This document shows positions 17,402-26,804 of a stretch of DNA of 64,000 bases, in pieces. The stretch spans positions 1,955,001-2,019,000 of the forward strand of contig NZ_CP031230.1 in assembly GCF_003351785.1 (NCBI RefSeq), given 5' to 3'. The position numbers and the translations under genes are program-made. The first letter of the stretch is position 1. The number at the start of each line of letters is the position of its first letter. The notes below the pieces were generated by a model, which searched no databases, was not told where the DNA came from, and saw only the letters and a list, made by a program, of their open reading frames with translations. The DNA comes from Sporosarcina sp. PTS2304. GTDB taxonomy: Bacteria > Bacillota > Bacilli > Bacillales_A > Planococcaceae.

Positions 17402-19309
17402 ATGACAATCCATGTAACGGAACAACCTAAACAAGAAATTGATTGGTCCGCTCGATTAGAGTTAATCGCTGCGATTCTATCAGGTGTATTAATTATTGCC
17501 GCCTGGCTATTGAGTAAAAATGGTACGGGGGCTTTTTCGGTCACTTTGTATATCATTGCTTTTTTAATAGGTGGCTATGCTAAAGCTAAGGAAGGCATTG
17601 AAGAGACGATTAAGAATAAAGAATTGAATGTTGAAATGCTAATGATCTTTGCAGCGATCGGCTCTGGCATTATTGGCTACTGGGCGGAAGGTGCTATTTT
17701 AATATTCATTTTCGCCATTAGTGGTGCACTAGAAACATACACATTAAATAAGAGTCATAAAGAGATATCTTCATTGATGGAAATGCAGCCTGAAGAAGCG
17801 TGGCTACTGAAGGAAAACGGCATCGAAGAAAAAGTATCTATTTCTTCTTTGTCGATTGGCGATACTCTTCTTGTAAAACCCGGAGAACGAGTTCCTGTAG
17901 ACGGTGTAATAGTGAGCGGCATTACATCCATCGATATGTCTGCAATCAATGGGGAGTCTATACCAGTAACTAAGGAAGAGCATGATGAGCTATTTGCCGG
18001 AACAGTGAATATTAGCGGAGCAATCCGTATGACTATGACAAAGCCAAGCTCCGAAACTTTATTTCAAAAAATTATTGCGATGGTTCAAAATGCACAAAGT
18101 GAAAAATCGCCCTCTCAACAATTCATTGAACGATTTGAAGGTTCTTATGTGAAAATTGTATTGGTTGCGGTCGTTATCATGATGTTCCTTCCCCACCTTT
18201 TATTTGATTGGGATTGGACGACAACATTTTACCGTGCAATCGTATTGTTGGTCGTCGCTTCCCCTTGTGCACTAATGGCTTCCATTATGCCAGCTACATT
18301 AGCGGCTGTATCCAATGGAGCTAAACGAGGAGTATTATTTAAAGGTGGTGTCCATTTAGAACATTTGAGTACGTTAAATGCCTTTGCTTTTGATAAAACT
18401 GGTACATTAACAACTGGGCAGCCAGTCGTCATGGATTTCATCGTTCGGGAAGGAACAGATCCTAAAGAAGCGCTTGCTCTATTTGCGGGAATTGAGGCAA
18501 TGTCTAATCACCCGTTAGCTAAAGCGATCACTAAATACGCGGATGAACAGCAAGTAGTTCCTGAACGTGATCTTCATATAGAAGATGTTCCTGGATTCGG
18601 TATCAAAGCGGAAACAACAAAAGGAAATATTTTTATCGGTAACCCTAAATTTGTCGGTGTAGATTTAGTCGAAAACTTTAAAGGTGCGATTGCCGCTTCC
18701 CTTGCGAATGAAGGGAAAACAGTGATTTTCATGAAAGATGAGCAAGGGATTGTTGCACTGGCAGCATTGAAAGATACTTTACGACAAGAAGCCGTCTCTT
18801 CTATCAAAGCCCTGCAATCTCTCGGTATTCAAACAGTGATGTTAACCGGAGACAACGAAACAACTGCCCATGCAATTGCAGAGGAAGTTGGCGTAAATTC
18901 TTATGTAGCTGAATGTTTGCCGGAAGAAAAAGTAATGCACATCAAGAAATTGCTGGAAGAGTATCGGACAGTAGGTATGGTAGGAGATGGGATCAATGAC
19001 GCACCTGCTCTTGCGACAGCAACTTCTGGTATCGCAATGGGGGAAGGTACGGACGTAGCGCTTGAGACAGCTGACGTTGTTTTAATGCAAAATGACTTGA
19101 ACCGACTATCTTACGCTATTAAACTCTCACGGAAAATGCAACGAATCGTTAAGCAGAATGTCTTTTTCTCTATTGCGGTCATCGCGATCCTGATCATTGC
19201 AAATTTCATGCAAGTAGTGGACTTACCTTTAGGCGTAATTGGACACGAAGGTAGTACGATATTGGTCATACTTAACGGCTTACGGATGCTTAATAAAATA
19301 GATGCATAA
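17402..19309 (+). CDS. zosA: Heavy-metal P1B-type ATPase, ZosA-like
   Basis: A 635-residue metal-transporting ATPase without an N-terminal HMA domain. It has the metal-site SPC motif (VASPCALMAS), phosphorylation motif DKTGTLTTG, actuator loop NGESIPV, nucleotide-domain HPLA, and the hinge VGDGINDAPAL. Six to eight membrane helices fit the P1B layout. Length and lack of HMA match B. subtilis ZosA (637 aa), a peroxide-induced zinc uptake ATPase. The PerR box upstream is the strongest support for that over a Cd/Zn exporter. Metal and direction of transport remain inferred. Confidence 0.8.
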   Translation: MTIHVTEQPKQEIDWSARLELIAAILSGVLIIAAWLLSKNGTGAFSVTLYIIAFLIGGYAKAKEGIEETIKNKELNVEMLMIFAAIGSGIIGYWAEGAILIFIFAISGALETYTLNKSHKEISSLMEMQPEEAWLLKENGIEEKVSISSLSIGDTLLVKPGERVPVDGVIVSGITSIDMSAINGESIPVTKEEHDELFAGTVNISGAIRMTMTKPSSETLFQKIIAMVQNAQSEKSPSQQFIERFEGSYVKIVLVAVVIMMFLPHLLFDWDWTTTFYRAIVLLVVASPCALMASIMPATLAAVSNGAKRGVLFKGGVHLEHLSTLNAFAFDKTGTLTTGQPVVMDFIVREGTDPKEALALFAGIEAMSNHPLAKAITKYADEQQVVPERDLHIEDVPGFGIKAETTKGNIFIGNPKFVGVDLVENFKGAIAASLANEGKTVIFMKDEQGIVALAALKDTLRQEAVSSIKALQSLGIQTVMLTGDNETTAHAIAEEVGVNSYVAECLPEEKVMHIKKLLEEYRTVGMVGDGINDAPALATATSGIAMGEGTDVALETADVVLMQNDLNRLSYAIKLSRKMQRIVKQNVFFSIAVIAILIIANFMQVVDLPLGVIGHEGSTILVILNGLRMLNKIDA

Positions 19310-19313
19310 ATTA

Positions 19314-19347
19314 AAAAGCATGAAGACATTCGCCTTCATGCTTTTTT
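19314..19347 (+). terminator. Terminator after zosA
   Basis: AAAAAGCATGAAG / CTTCATGCTTTTTT, a 13-base stem with a T-run. The same stem sequence recurs after efeU (49842-49872). Confidence 0.9.
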
Positions 19348-19353
19348 CTATGT

Positions 19354-19418
19354 AGGGGCTGTCCAATAAGTCCCTAAAATAAATTAGGCAGAGAAAAACG
19401 AATCGTTTTTCTCTGCCT
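19354..19418 (+). repeat. Repeat family F with 33-base palindrome
   Basis: GGGGCTGTCCAATAAGTCCC is followed by a perfect 16+1+16 palindrome at 19386-19418 (left arm AGGCAGAGAAAAACGA). A related copy, read on the minus strand, lies just past the helicase gene (32134-32199), and a degenerate one at 57873-57907. Confidence 0.75.
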
Positions 19419-19675
19419 GATTTTGGTTTGTAGTCGTTCGCAGCTGTAAGTAGCCCGCGGATACTTTCAACTGTGAACCATTGCGACGATTCCGAACTCC
19501 GTATGAACCTTTTCAAGGCTACGGAGCGATGCCGTATGTTCTTCTATAGAAAAAGTGAGTTGTTCTGTGGTGTACTGTTCGTAAGTAATCTTTGGATCGC
19601 GCATAAAAAATCGTCCTTTCGTAGAGTGGGTTTGGTAACTTTATTCTACTAGAAAGGGCGATTTTTTTGTACCTA
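19419..19675 (-). pseudogene. Possible insertion-sequence relic
   Basis: On the minus strand a short frame starts at ATG 19603-19605 with AAAGGACG before it and reads MRDPKITYEQYTTEQTHFFY before a stop. Upstream of it, AAATCG(C/T)CC-type arms pair across 19605-19665. Together with the F repeat on the other side this looks like the two ends of a decayed transposable element, but I cannot name a transposase family from so little. Confidence 0.3.
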
Positions 19676-19702
19676 TTTGAAGTAAGATATCGAGTGGATT
19701 TT

Positions 19703-19815
19703 CGTTCCAGGCGGCAACTCGGGGAGGATCAGGTCGACAAGTAAAACATCCGGTGTAGCGCTAGCGGAGCGGTATGGTTCACCGCGACCCCTCCCGAACG
19801 CGTCCGCCTGGAACG
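19703..19815 (-). repeat. Complete copy of repeat family C
   Basis: A 113-base element bounded by perfect 12-base inverted arms (CGTTCCAGGCGG / CCGCCTGGAACG). Read on the minus strand the interior carries GGGAGGGGTCGCGGTGAACC and then TGTCGACCTGATCCTCCC. These match the cores of families A and B even though the arms are unrelated. It is separated by about 45 bases from an E terminator, as at 16913-17125 and 57622-57820. Confidence 0.8.
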
Positions 19816-19861
19816 GAAAGGAACGGCGAAGAAAGGATTCTTCTATTCGTTTCATGAGAAA

Positions 19862-19912
19862 AAGGGCTGTCACAGAAAATCAGTTCTCACTGACTTTCTG
19901 GACGGCCCCTTT
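19862..19912 (-). terminator. E-type terminator repeat after yihY
   Basis: GGGCTGTC / GGACGGCCC outer stem, CAGAAA / TTTCTG middle stem and TCAGT / ACTGA inner stem. The T-run lies on the minus strand, 22 bases past the yihY stop. Confidence 0.8.
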
Positions 19913-19933
19913 TTAAAATTTCCTCAGTCGATT

Positions 19934-20881
19934 TTACGTAGTTACGTGCTCTTTTTTATCATAACGTTCTTTCATAACTGCATTAATCGTGCCGCCCAGT
20001 ATGAGAATAATAGCTGATAAATAAAGCCACATAATTAATACGATAATACCTGCTATACTACCATACGTATTAGCGTAACTTCCAAAGTTACTAATATAGA
20101 AAGAGAACCCTAGTGAAGTTATGATCCATCCAAGCGTAGCAAAAATAGAACCAGGGATTACACTTTTATAACGCAACTTCATATCCGGAACTAGCCAATA
20201 TAATAATGAAAATACAACAAATATTAGTACTGGCGGAATGGCGAAACGAAGCGATGTCCAAATCGTTAAAAATGAATCCTCTAATCCCATAAATGAGAAT
20301 AAGAACTTACCGATTGGCTCTCCAAATATCGGCAATACTAAAGCGATAATAACAGTAGCAATCAGCATAATCGTAAATCCGATTGACAAACCTTTCGAAA
20401 CGAAGAAGTTACGATCATCTTCTACTTCATATGCATGATTTAACCCTTTCGTCACTGCGCTCATTCCTTTAGAAGCAGACCAAATCGTAGCAAGAATACC
20501 AACCGATAACAAACCGCCACTTCTATTGTCAAGAACTTCAGACAATGTATTTTCTATTAAAGCGGCAGTACTTTCTGGTGCATATTCACGAATGAACATA
20601 AAAATTTGGCTTTGATCTAAATTCAAATATGGCAACAACGTAAAAAGGAAGATTAATAGAGGGAATAACGACAATAGGAAAAAGAAGGCTAACTGTGAAC
20701 CTGATGCAGATATATCCACTTCTTTCACACGGATAATTAATTGCTTAAAGAATCCACTCGTTGTAGCCGGATCAAAATCCTCCTCTTCCCCTTCTTTTAC
20801 ATCCTTGATAAACTTCTTCACTTTATCAGTTGCAGAAGCATCTTCTGAAGCTGGAGAAGGGACACTTTCATGATCTTTCAT
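19934..20881 (-). CDS. YihY/BrkB family (UPF0761) membrane protein
   Basis: A 315-residue protein with a charged cytosolic N-terminus (~60 residues), then six membrane segments containing the family marks QLAFFFLLSLFPLLIF, TIWSASKGMSAV and FGSYANTYGSIAGIIVLIMWLYL. The family was once misnamed ribonuclease BN; its function is unknown. It is followed downstream by a ytxH-like gene upstream on the same strand, 35 bases apart, probably one operon. Confidence 0.88.
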   Translation of the reverse strand: MKDHESVPSPASEDASATDKVKKFIKDVKEGEEEDFDPATTSGFFKQLIIRVKEVDISASGSQLAFFFLLSLFPLLIFLFTLLPYLNLDQSQIFMFIREYAPESTAALIENTLSEVLDNRSGGLLSVGILATIWSASKGMSAVTKGLNHAYEVEDDRNFFVSKGLSIGFTIMLIATVIIALVLPIFGEPIGKFLFSFMGLEDSFLTIWTSLRFAIPPVLIFVVFSLLYWLVPDMKLRYKSVIPGSIFATLGWIITSLGFSFYISNFGSYANTYGSIAGIIVLIMWLYLSAIILILGGTINAVMKERYDKKEHVTT

Positions 20882-20916
20882 CTCATGTGTCCCCCTTTCG
20901 TTAATCGTATTAGTAA

Positions 20917-21354
20917 TTATTGAGTTTCTAGTGGTATCACGTTTTTTTTTTGAACCATCGGAGGTAATGAATCATCCGCACTTTCCGAAGCACTTGACGT
21001 GTTCGCTTCATCATCGATGATCTGTTCATATTCCGATTTAGAATCTGCAAACGCTTCTTTTGTATCTGCAAACATTTCTTTTACTTGAGGTGTCAACGTT
21101 TTGATCTCATCTACTTGAGATTTGACATATTCCACATCACCTTTAACTTGCTCAATTAATGTCTGTACTTGGTCTTTCTTTTCCGTCAATTGTTTTTTCA
21201 TCACATCAGGGTTTTCTTTGTAGTACATCGCTTTTTCAAATGAAGTTCTTACCAATGTGACCGTTTGCTGCCTTGTCGAGCGATCTAACATACTCACCGC
21301 CGCGCCAAGTAACGCGCCACCTACAATAAATGTTCCTAACTTATTAGAACCCAT
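20917..21354 (-). CDS. YtxH-type general stress-like protein
   Basis: A 145-residue protein: a short N-terminal hydrophobic segment (KLGTFIVGGALLGAAVSML), then a long Lys/Glu/Gln-rich coiled-coil region and an acidic Ser-rich tail. This is the layout of the YtxH/DUF948-like stress proteins of Bacillales. Function is unknown. The AAAGGAGGCGA site gives a clear start. Confidence 0.65.
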   Translation of the reverse strand: MGSNKLGTFIVGGALLGAAVSMLDRSTRQQTVTLVRTSFEKAMYYKENPDVMKKQLTEKKDQVQTLIEQVKGDVEYVKSQVDEIKTLTPQVKEMFADTKEAFADSKSEYEQIIDDEANTSSASESADDSLPPMVQKKNVIPLETQ

Positions 21355-21449
21355 GAACTTTCGCCTCCTTTTACGTTAACCTTTCACTTCATTATACCCA
21401 CACTGCCAGTTACCAAACAATCAATGTGATACTTTATTTTAAAAAAGGC

Positions 21450-21478
21450 TTGACGTAGCGTTCTATTTTTTGGATTAT
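21450..21478 (+). promoter_or_regulatory. Probable promoter of the AGCS symporter
   Basis: TTGACG (21450-21455), 17 bases, GATTAT (21473-21478), about 100 bases upstream of the start. Confidence 0.5.
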
Positions 21479-21576
21479 TAACAATAACATATAAATAATA
21501 GATTACTCTGAAAGGGGAGGATCAGCCGATCTTAGAATAAAGCCTAGACATCATAGAAAAAATTGGAGGGGATGGA

Positions 21577-22932
21577 ATGGAAAAGATTACAGACTTTTTA
21601 AATAGTGCTTCGAATATCATTTGGGGTCCACCATTGCTCATTTTATTAGTCGGTACCGGAATTTATTTGACACTTCGTTTAACATTTATTCAATTGCGCT
21701 TATTGCCCTATTCACTAAAACAAGTATTTTCAAGAAAGCACGATAAGAAAGCTGATGGAGACATTTCACAATTCCAAGCACTAATGACGGCAATGGCCGC
21801 TACAGTAGGGGTTGGTAATATTGTCGGAGTCGCTTCTGCAGTAGTAGCTGGTGGTCCGGGAGCTATTTTCTGGATGTGGCTTGCTGGATTTTTCGGAATG
21901 GCCACAAAGTATAGTGAAGCCATTCTTGCCGTAAAGTACCGCGTAAAAGACTCGAATGGATTAATGGCAGGCGGTCCGATGTACTATTTAGAACATGGAC
22001 TAAAACAAAAGTGGTTGGGTGTATTGTTTGCTATTTTCGGTGCACTAGCTGCATTCGGGATTGGTAACGGGACACAAGCTAAAGCTGTCGCTGACGTTAT
22101 GAGCAATACATTCGAAGTTCCTCATTACATTACCGGAATCGCATTGTTTGCGTTCGGGGCACTCGTTATACTCGGCGGTATTAAGTCAATTGGTCGCGTA
22201 ACGGCATTTTTCGTCCCTATTATGGCATTATTCTATTTCATCGCCGGCGCAGTAGTCATGGTGTTGAATTTCGAACATGTACCCGCAGCTTTTGCATTGA
22301 TTTTCAGTGATGCATTTACTGGTCAAGCAGTTGCAGGGGGTGCGATTGGTACGGTTATCCGATTTGGAGTAGCGCGAGGTCTATTCTCAAACGAAGCGGG
22401 TCTAGGATCGGCTCCGATTGCCGCCGCAGCTGCTAAGACTGATCTCCCTGGGCGTCAAGCACTCGTATCTATGACACAAGTTTTGTTTGATACATTGATC
22501 ATTTGTTCTATTACAGGAGTTACCATCGTCATGAGTAATCAATGGCAAGATACTTCTATTGATGCAGGAGCGTTGACTGCCGCTGCATTCGGTTCATTCC
22601 TTGGTAGTACTGGACCGATTATCGTATCGATTGGTCTCATATTTTTCGCTACATCTACTATTTTAGGTTGGAGTTATTATGGAGAGAAATGTTTCCAATA
22701 CTTAGTTCCTAATCGCGTAGCTGTATTACTTTACCGAGTAGTTTTTGTAGCCTTCATTTACGTTGGTGCTACTGCATCGTTGGATCTTGTTTGGATTCTA
22801 GCGGACGTATTGAACGGTTTAATGGCTATTCCGAACTTGATTGGACTTCTCGGTCTATCGGGTATCGTCATAATGGAAACTAAACGTTTCAAAAATAAAA
22901 TAGATGAAGAGCGTGAAGAACAACGAAAGTAA
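21577..22932 (+). CDS. Sodium:alanine/glycine symporter (AGCS family)
   Basis: A 451-residue transporter with about ten membrane segments. Family marks include ATVGVGNIVGVASAVVAGGP, FWMWLAGFFGMATKYSEA and ARGLFSNEAGLGSAPIAAAA. It should import alanine or glycine with Na+ or H+. The ATG follows TGGAGGGGATGGA. It is monocistronic by spacing. Confidence 0.92.
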   Translation: MEKITDFLNSASNIIWGPPLLILLVGTGIYLTLRLTFIQLRLLPYSLKQVFSRKHDKKADGDISQFQALMTAMAATVGVGNIVGVASAVVAGGPGAIFWMWLAGFFGMATKYSEAILAVKYRVKDSNGLMAGGPMYYLEHGLKQKWLGVLFAIFGALAAFGIGNGTQAKAVADVMSNTFEVPHYITGIALFAFGALVILGGIKSIGRVTAFFVPIMALFYFIAGAVVMVLNFEHVPAAFALIFSDAFTGQAVAGGAIGTVIRFGVARGLFSNEAGLGSAPIAAAAAKTDLPGRQALVSMTQVLFDTLIICSITGVTIVMSNQWQDTSIDAGALTAAAFGSFLGSTGPIIVSIGLIFFATSTILGWSYYGEKCFQYLVPNRVAVLLYRVVFVAFIYVGATASLDLVWILADVLNGLMAIPNLIGLLGLSGIVIMETKRFKNKIDEEREEQRK

Positions 22933-22992
22933 TAGAATCAAGACTGTTAATTCACTATATGATGTATCATTCACTCATTCATTTAGTTAAAA

Positions 22993-23135
22993 GCGATTGA
23001 ATGGAGTAAGGCTGACTTGAAGTGTGTTGCGGCTTGCGCTTCCAGACGATACACTACCTCTACAATTACTTGTCAAAAGCACTTCATTTCCAAATGCCAA
23101 TTCCTTTGTTTGGATAATAAACAGACTTTTAATGG
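22993..23135 (+). repeat. Deleted copy of the composite repeat (A-left joined to D)
   Basis: GCGATTGAATGGAGTAAGGC and GGCTTGCGCTTCCAGACGAT are the left arm of unit A. The sequence then jumps directly into a D segment (CTACCTCTACAATTACTTG, later GGATAATAAACAG). Everything between (A core, linker, B units) is missing, compared with 8347-9535. Confidence 0.7.
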
Positions 23136-23208
23136 AATAACAGTTCAGTTGACAGTATATCGCTTTCATGAAATGATAGATTCGATAAGATAGAAAGGCG
23201 GTACTCGC

Positions 23209-23430
23209 ATGGATTTATCTGTACAATCACCTGAGAATATTGCATATATGATCGAAAAAATCAAAGAAAAATTACGTATGGTGAACGTTGATGCAATGCG
23301 TGCTGAAAACTTTAGTACGGAGCAGTATGAAGATTTGCATTATATGTATGAAATGGTTATGAAGCGTGATAATATTACGCCAAATGAAATGCAAGCCATC
23401 GCAGCGGAACTTGGTTCTATGCGCAACTAA
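23209..23430 (+). CDS. DUF1128 (UPF0435, YfkK-like) protein
   Basis: A 73-residue soluble helical protein with the family pattern [13 protein letters not shown], then [18 protein letters not shown] and [13 protein letters not shown]. It is conserved across Bacillales and of unknown function. AAAGGCGG precedes the ATG. Confidence 0.87.
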   Translation: MDLSVQSPENIAYMIEKIKEKLRMVNVDAMRAENFSTEQYEDLHYMYEMVMKRDNITPNEMQAIAAELGSMRN

Positions 23431-23457
23431 AAAAGACTCCCACACGGGAGTCTTTTT
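23429..23457. terminator. Bidirectional terminator between the DUF1128 gene and motB
   Basis: AAAAAGACTCCC / GGGAGTCTTTTT with an ACAC loop; A/T runs on both sides. Confidence 0.92.
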
Positions 23458-23468
23458 AGTTTACTACT

Positions 23469-24239
23469 TTATTGAGGAATGATCGCTGTACCGTCTTCCA
23501 TCACGAGTGGTTGAATCAATACCTCTACCCTACGGTTCTTACTTCGGTTTTCCATCGTGTCATTCGGTACGATCGGCTTGTACTCCCCATACCCCTTGGC
23601 ACTGAATAAATTCGGATCTACTTCATTGTTTTCTACTATGATTTTTAAAAATTCCACTGCACGCATTACGCTTAACTCCCAGTTTGAAGAGAATTGCGCA
23701 TTATTGATCGGTATATTGTCTGTATGCCCTGTAATGATGACTTGCCGTGGCCTGTCCAGCGTCAATAGCTTGGAAATATCACTTGCTAGGTTCTTATATT
23801 GAGGTGTAATCGTTGCTGCACCTGATGCGAACAAAACACTGTCTCGAATCGTCAGTAACAATCCTTCTCCCGTCAACTCGGTATCAAACTGGTTTTCCAA
23901 CTCATTTACCGCAATATATTCATCTAAGTCCGCCTGCATTTCACCAAGCGACTTTTGGTCTTCGAGATAAGAGGAATTATCTTCAAGTTCCCCGACTGAA
24001 TCATCAGGTACAGGAGTAGTTGTCGGTGCTGATTCACTCATAATACCATTTCCGCCACTATCGAATATTTCATTGAACACTTGAGACATTTGTGCGAATC
24101 GTCCTTCGTCTACGGAACTAGTGGCAAATAAGACAATGAATAGTGCAAGTAATAATGTCAATAAATCGGCATACGGCAACAGCCAGGATTCGTTAATATG
24201 TTCTATTTCAGTCTTTTTCTTCTTACGTTTCTTGGCCAA
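23469..24239 (-). CDS. motB: Flagellar stator protein MotB
   Basis: A 256-residue stator subunit with a basic N-terminus, one membrane helix carrying the proton-path Asp (LPYADLLTLLLALFIVLFA), a Pro/Thr linker, and a C-terminal OmpA-like peptidoglycan-binding domain (ITGHTDNIPI ... NWELSVMRAVEFL ... NRRVEVLI). It pairs with MotA to drive the flagellum. The stators stand apart from other flagellar genes, as in B. subtilis. It overlaps motA by 17 bases. Confidence 0.93.
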   Translation of the reverse strand: MAKKRKKKKTEIEHINESWLLPYADLLTLLLALFIVLFATSSVDEGRFAQMSQVFNEIFDSGGNGIMSESAPTTTPVPDDSVGELEDNSSYLEDQKSLGEMQADLDEYIAVNELENQFDTELTGEGLLLTIRDSVLFASGAATITPQYKNLASDISKLLTLDRPRQVIITGHTDNIPINNAQFSSNWELSVMRAVEFLKIIVENNEVDPNLFSAKGYGEYKPIVPNDTMENRSKNRRVEVLIQPLVMEDGTAIIPQ

Positions 24240-25032
24240 CCTTACCAGCTCCTTCGCCGCTGTCCATGGCTAACTTCTTACGGTCTTCAACAGATAGATA
24301 AGATGCTAGTTTCTGCTCAATCACACGCGGTGCCTCTCCTTCTAAAACTGAAAGAATCCCTTCGATAACCATCGACCGCTGTCGTACTTCCTCTTTCGAT
24401 TTACGTACCAGTTTATTAGCAAATGGGTGCCATAAAACATAACCTGTGAAAATCCCTAATAACGTAGCAATAAATGCTGCGGAAATAGCATGACCTAATG
24501 CATCGATGTTGTTCATATCTTTAAGAGCTGCAATCAATCCGACAACGGCACCTAAAACCCCAAGTGTAGGTGCGTATGTTCCTGCCTGCGTGAATATCAA
24601 TGCTCCTACCGAATGCCGCTCTTGCATCGCTTCTACTTCCTCGCTGAGTACGTCACGGATGTAATCGGCATTTTGCCCATCAATCGCCAAACCTAATCCA
24701 TTTTTTAAAAACGGATCATCAATCTCATCAGTTTTCGCTTCTAATGCCAGTAATCCTTCACGTCTCGCTACATCTGCCCAAGAAGAAAATAAACGGATTA
24801 AATCTGCATCGGAAGTAAATTTTTGTTGGGTAAAAATAATTTTGAATAATTTAGGTACTTTTTTCAACTCAGTCATCGGGAATGCGATAACAACAGCCGC
24901 AATCGTTCCAGCGATGATGATGAGTATGGCTGCGGGGTTAATCAATGCGTCAGGCGTTACACCTTTAAGCGTCATCCCGACAAGCAATGCCACGAAACCA
25001 AGTATTAATCCTACTACTGTGGATAAATCCAT
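24223..25032 (-). CDS. motA: Flagellar stator protein MotA
   Basis: A 269-residue protein with four membrane helices and a large cytosolic loop with charged residues that engage FliG (SWADVARREGLLALEAK). The C-terminal helices contain GTYAPTLGVLGAVVGLIAAL and AFIATLLGIFTGYVLWHP. The ATG at 25032 follows TTGGAGG; an upstream start at 25080 is rejected. A proton rather than sodium type (MotAB rather than PomAB/MotPS) is likely but not proven by sequence alone. Confidence 0.92.
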   Translation of the reverse strand: MDLSTVVGLILGFVALLVGMTLKGVTPDALINPAAILIIIAGTIAAVVIAFPMTELKKVPKLFKIIFTQQKFTSDADLIRLFSSWADVARREGLLALEAKTDEIDDPFLKNGLGLAIDGQNADYIRDVLSEEVEAMQERHSVGALIFTQAGTYAPTLGVLGAVVGLIAALKDMNNIDALGHAISAAFIATLLGIFTGYVLWHPFANKLVRKSKEEVRQRSMVIEGILSVLEGEAPRVIEQKLASYLSVEDRKKLAMDSGEGAGKVGQET

Positions 25033-25217
25033 ATTAAAAGCCTCCAAGTCCTGCGTTCTTCTTCTTATTATTTCGGTCATTAGTTATCTTTCTTTAGAAG
25101 AACGGGTCACTATTCGTAGATATTTATGTCGTTTTCTATGCTCACTATGCTTTATCGTTGCGAATGATAATATACACTTGTTACTATTGACATACTATGT
25201 AAAAAGGAGATGTCATG

Positions 25218-26450
25218 ATGAATCGTTTTGAAGATCAACTTTCCAACTATGCGGAACTAGCAGTTAAAGTAGGGGTAAATATTCAGCCTGACCAATATTT
25301 ATTCATTAGTGCTTCTACCGAAACCACACAATTTGTACGTCTTATTGTCGAAAAAGCTTATGAAGTAGGTGCTCGTCAAGTGTTTGTAGACTGGGTAGAT
25401 GATGTAGTCACTCGCCTACGTTACGAAAAAGCACCAGACGATTCTTTTACTGAATTCCCATCGTGGAAAAAGATGGAACGAGAACAATTAGCAGAAAAAG
25501 GTGCTGCTTTCATGTCAATCGTTTCACAGGATCCTGATTTGTTGAATGGTATTGATTCAAACCGTATTCGTGACAATCAAAAAGCTTCTAGCACGGCTTT
25601 AAGCAAATTTCGTCAAGCGATGCAATCTGATAAGATCAGTTGGACTGTAATTGCAGCCGCATCTACTGCCTGGGCTGCTAAAGTGTTCCCAAATCATCCA
25701 AAAGATCAGCAAGTGCCCGCTCTCTGGAAGGCAATTTTAAAAGCCGTACGTGCAGATTTGCCGAACCCCGTCGAATCCTGGTTGCGACATGATGAAAACT
25801 TACATGAAAAAGTAGATTACTTAAATGGAAAACATTATCTGAAACTCCATTATACAGCTCCCGGTACAGATTTAACAATAGAATTACCAGAAAAGCATTT
25901 ATGGTGTGGAGCAGGCAGTGTCAACCAAAAAGGCCATGAATTTATGGCCAATATGCCGACAGAAGAGGTTTTCACTGCTCCGCTGAAAACTGGAGTGAAC
26001 GGCTATGTGTCCAGTACAAAACCATTAAGCTATGCCGGTACAATTATCGACAATTTTAAACTAACATTTAAAGATGGAGCGATTGTTGACGTTTCCGCTA
26101 AACAAGGCGAAGAAATTTTAAAGCAGTTACTTGAGACAGATGAAGGCGCGAAGTATTTAGGTGAAGTGGCACTAGTTCCACATGATTCGCCTATTTCCAA
26201 CTCTAATACACTGTTCTACAATACACTGTTTGACGAAAATGCGTCTAATCATTTAGCGATTGGCAGCGCATATGCTTTCTGTTTAGATGGTGGAAAAGAA
26301 ATGGACTCTGATCAATTATTGGAAAACGGACTAAATCAAAGCTTAACTCACGTAGACTTCATGATCGGTTCGGACGAGATGAATATTGACGGAACCTTGT
26401 CAGACGGTACTTCTGAACCGATTTTCCGAAAAGGTAACTGGGCTTTCTAA
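25218..26450 (+). CDS. ampS: M29 family aminopeptidase (AmpS/PepS type)
   Basis: A 410-residue metallo-aminopeptidase releasing N-terminal residues from peptides in the cytosol. The C-terminal half has the metal-site marks of family M29: IELPEKHLWCGAG, FMANMPTEEVFTAP, LGEVALVPHDSPIS, NHLAIGSAY and THVDFMIGS. Two adjacent ATGs (25215, 25218) are possible; the second is better spaced from AAAGGAGA. Confidence 0.92.
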   Translation: MNRFEDQLSNYAELAVKVGVNIQPDQYLFISASTETTQFVRLIVEKAYEVGARQVFVDWVDDVVTRLRYEKAPDDSFTEFPSWKKMEREQLAEKGAAFMSIVSQDPDLLNGIDSNRIRDNQKASSTALSKFRQAMQSDKISWTVIAAASTAWAAKVFPNHPKDQQVPALWKAILKAVRADLPNPVESWLRHDENLHEKVDYLNGKHYLKLHYTAPGTDLTIELPEKHLWCGAGSVNQKGHEFMANMPTEEVFTAPLKTGVNGYVSSTKPLSYAGTIIDNFKLTFKDGAIVDVSAKQGEEILKQLLETDEGAKYLGEVALVPHDSPISNSNTLFYNTLFDENASNHLAIGSAYAFCLDGGKEMDSDQLLENGLNQSLTHVDFMIGSDEMNIDGTLSDGTSEPIFRKGNWAF

Positions 26451-26556
26451 ATTCCGTCACTTTTCATTCAAAGTTTTTAGTAGCCCTTAAAATTCATCTG
26501 AAAATCGTGTATAATAAGTACGAGAACATATCACTAATGGAAAGAGGGGCTTATAA

Positions 26557-26697
26557 ATGGGCTTAATGTACACTACAGTTATCGGTTACATGGTCGTACT
26601 TGGACTAGCATCTTGGTTTACAATGCACTTTTTAGCTGGCGCATTGGATTCATCTGACTCAGTGATTATTGATCCAAAACCTGAGAGCAGAAACTAA
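26557..26697 (+). CDS. Small single-pass membrane protein, unknown
   Basis: A 46-residue protein: MGLMYTTVIGYMVVLGLASW then FTMHFLAGALDSSDS and a short polar tail. One membrane helix covers about residues 6-29. It has its own promoter (-10 TATAAT at 26510-26515), an AAAGAGGGG ribosome site and a terminator, so it is a genuine free-standing gene. I do not recognise the family. Confidence 0.75.
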   Translation: MGLMYTTVIGYMVVLGLASWFTMHFLAGALDSSDSVIIDPKPESRN

Positions 26698-26743
26698 TCT
26701 GTTTAAAGTCCGATAGTTCGGATACAGGTTTTCCGCGTAATTT

Positions 26744-26770
26744 AGAGTTGCCCTTTAGGCGACTCTTTTC
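26744..26770 (+). terminator. Terminator after the 46-residue membrane protein
   Basis: AGAGTTGCC / GGCGACTCT with a CTTTA loop and TTTTCTTTT. Confidence 0.85.
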
Positions 26771-26804
26771 TTTTAACAATAAATAGGTCCTGGAGGGTTA
26801 TTAC

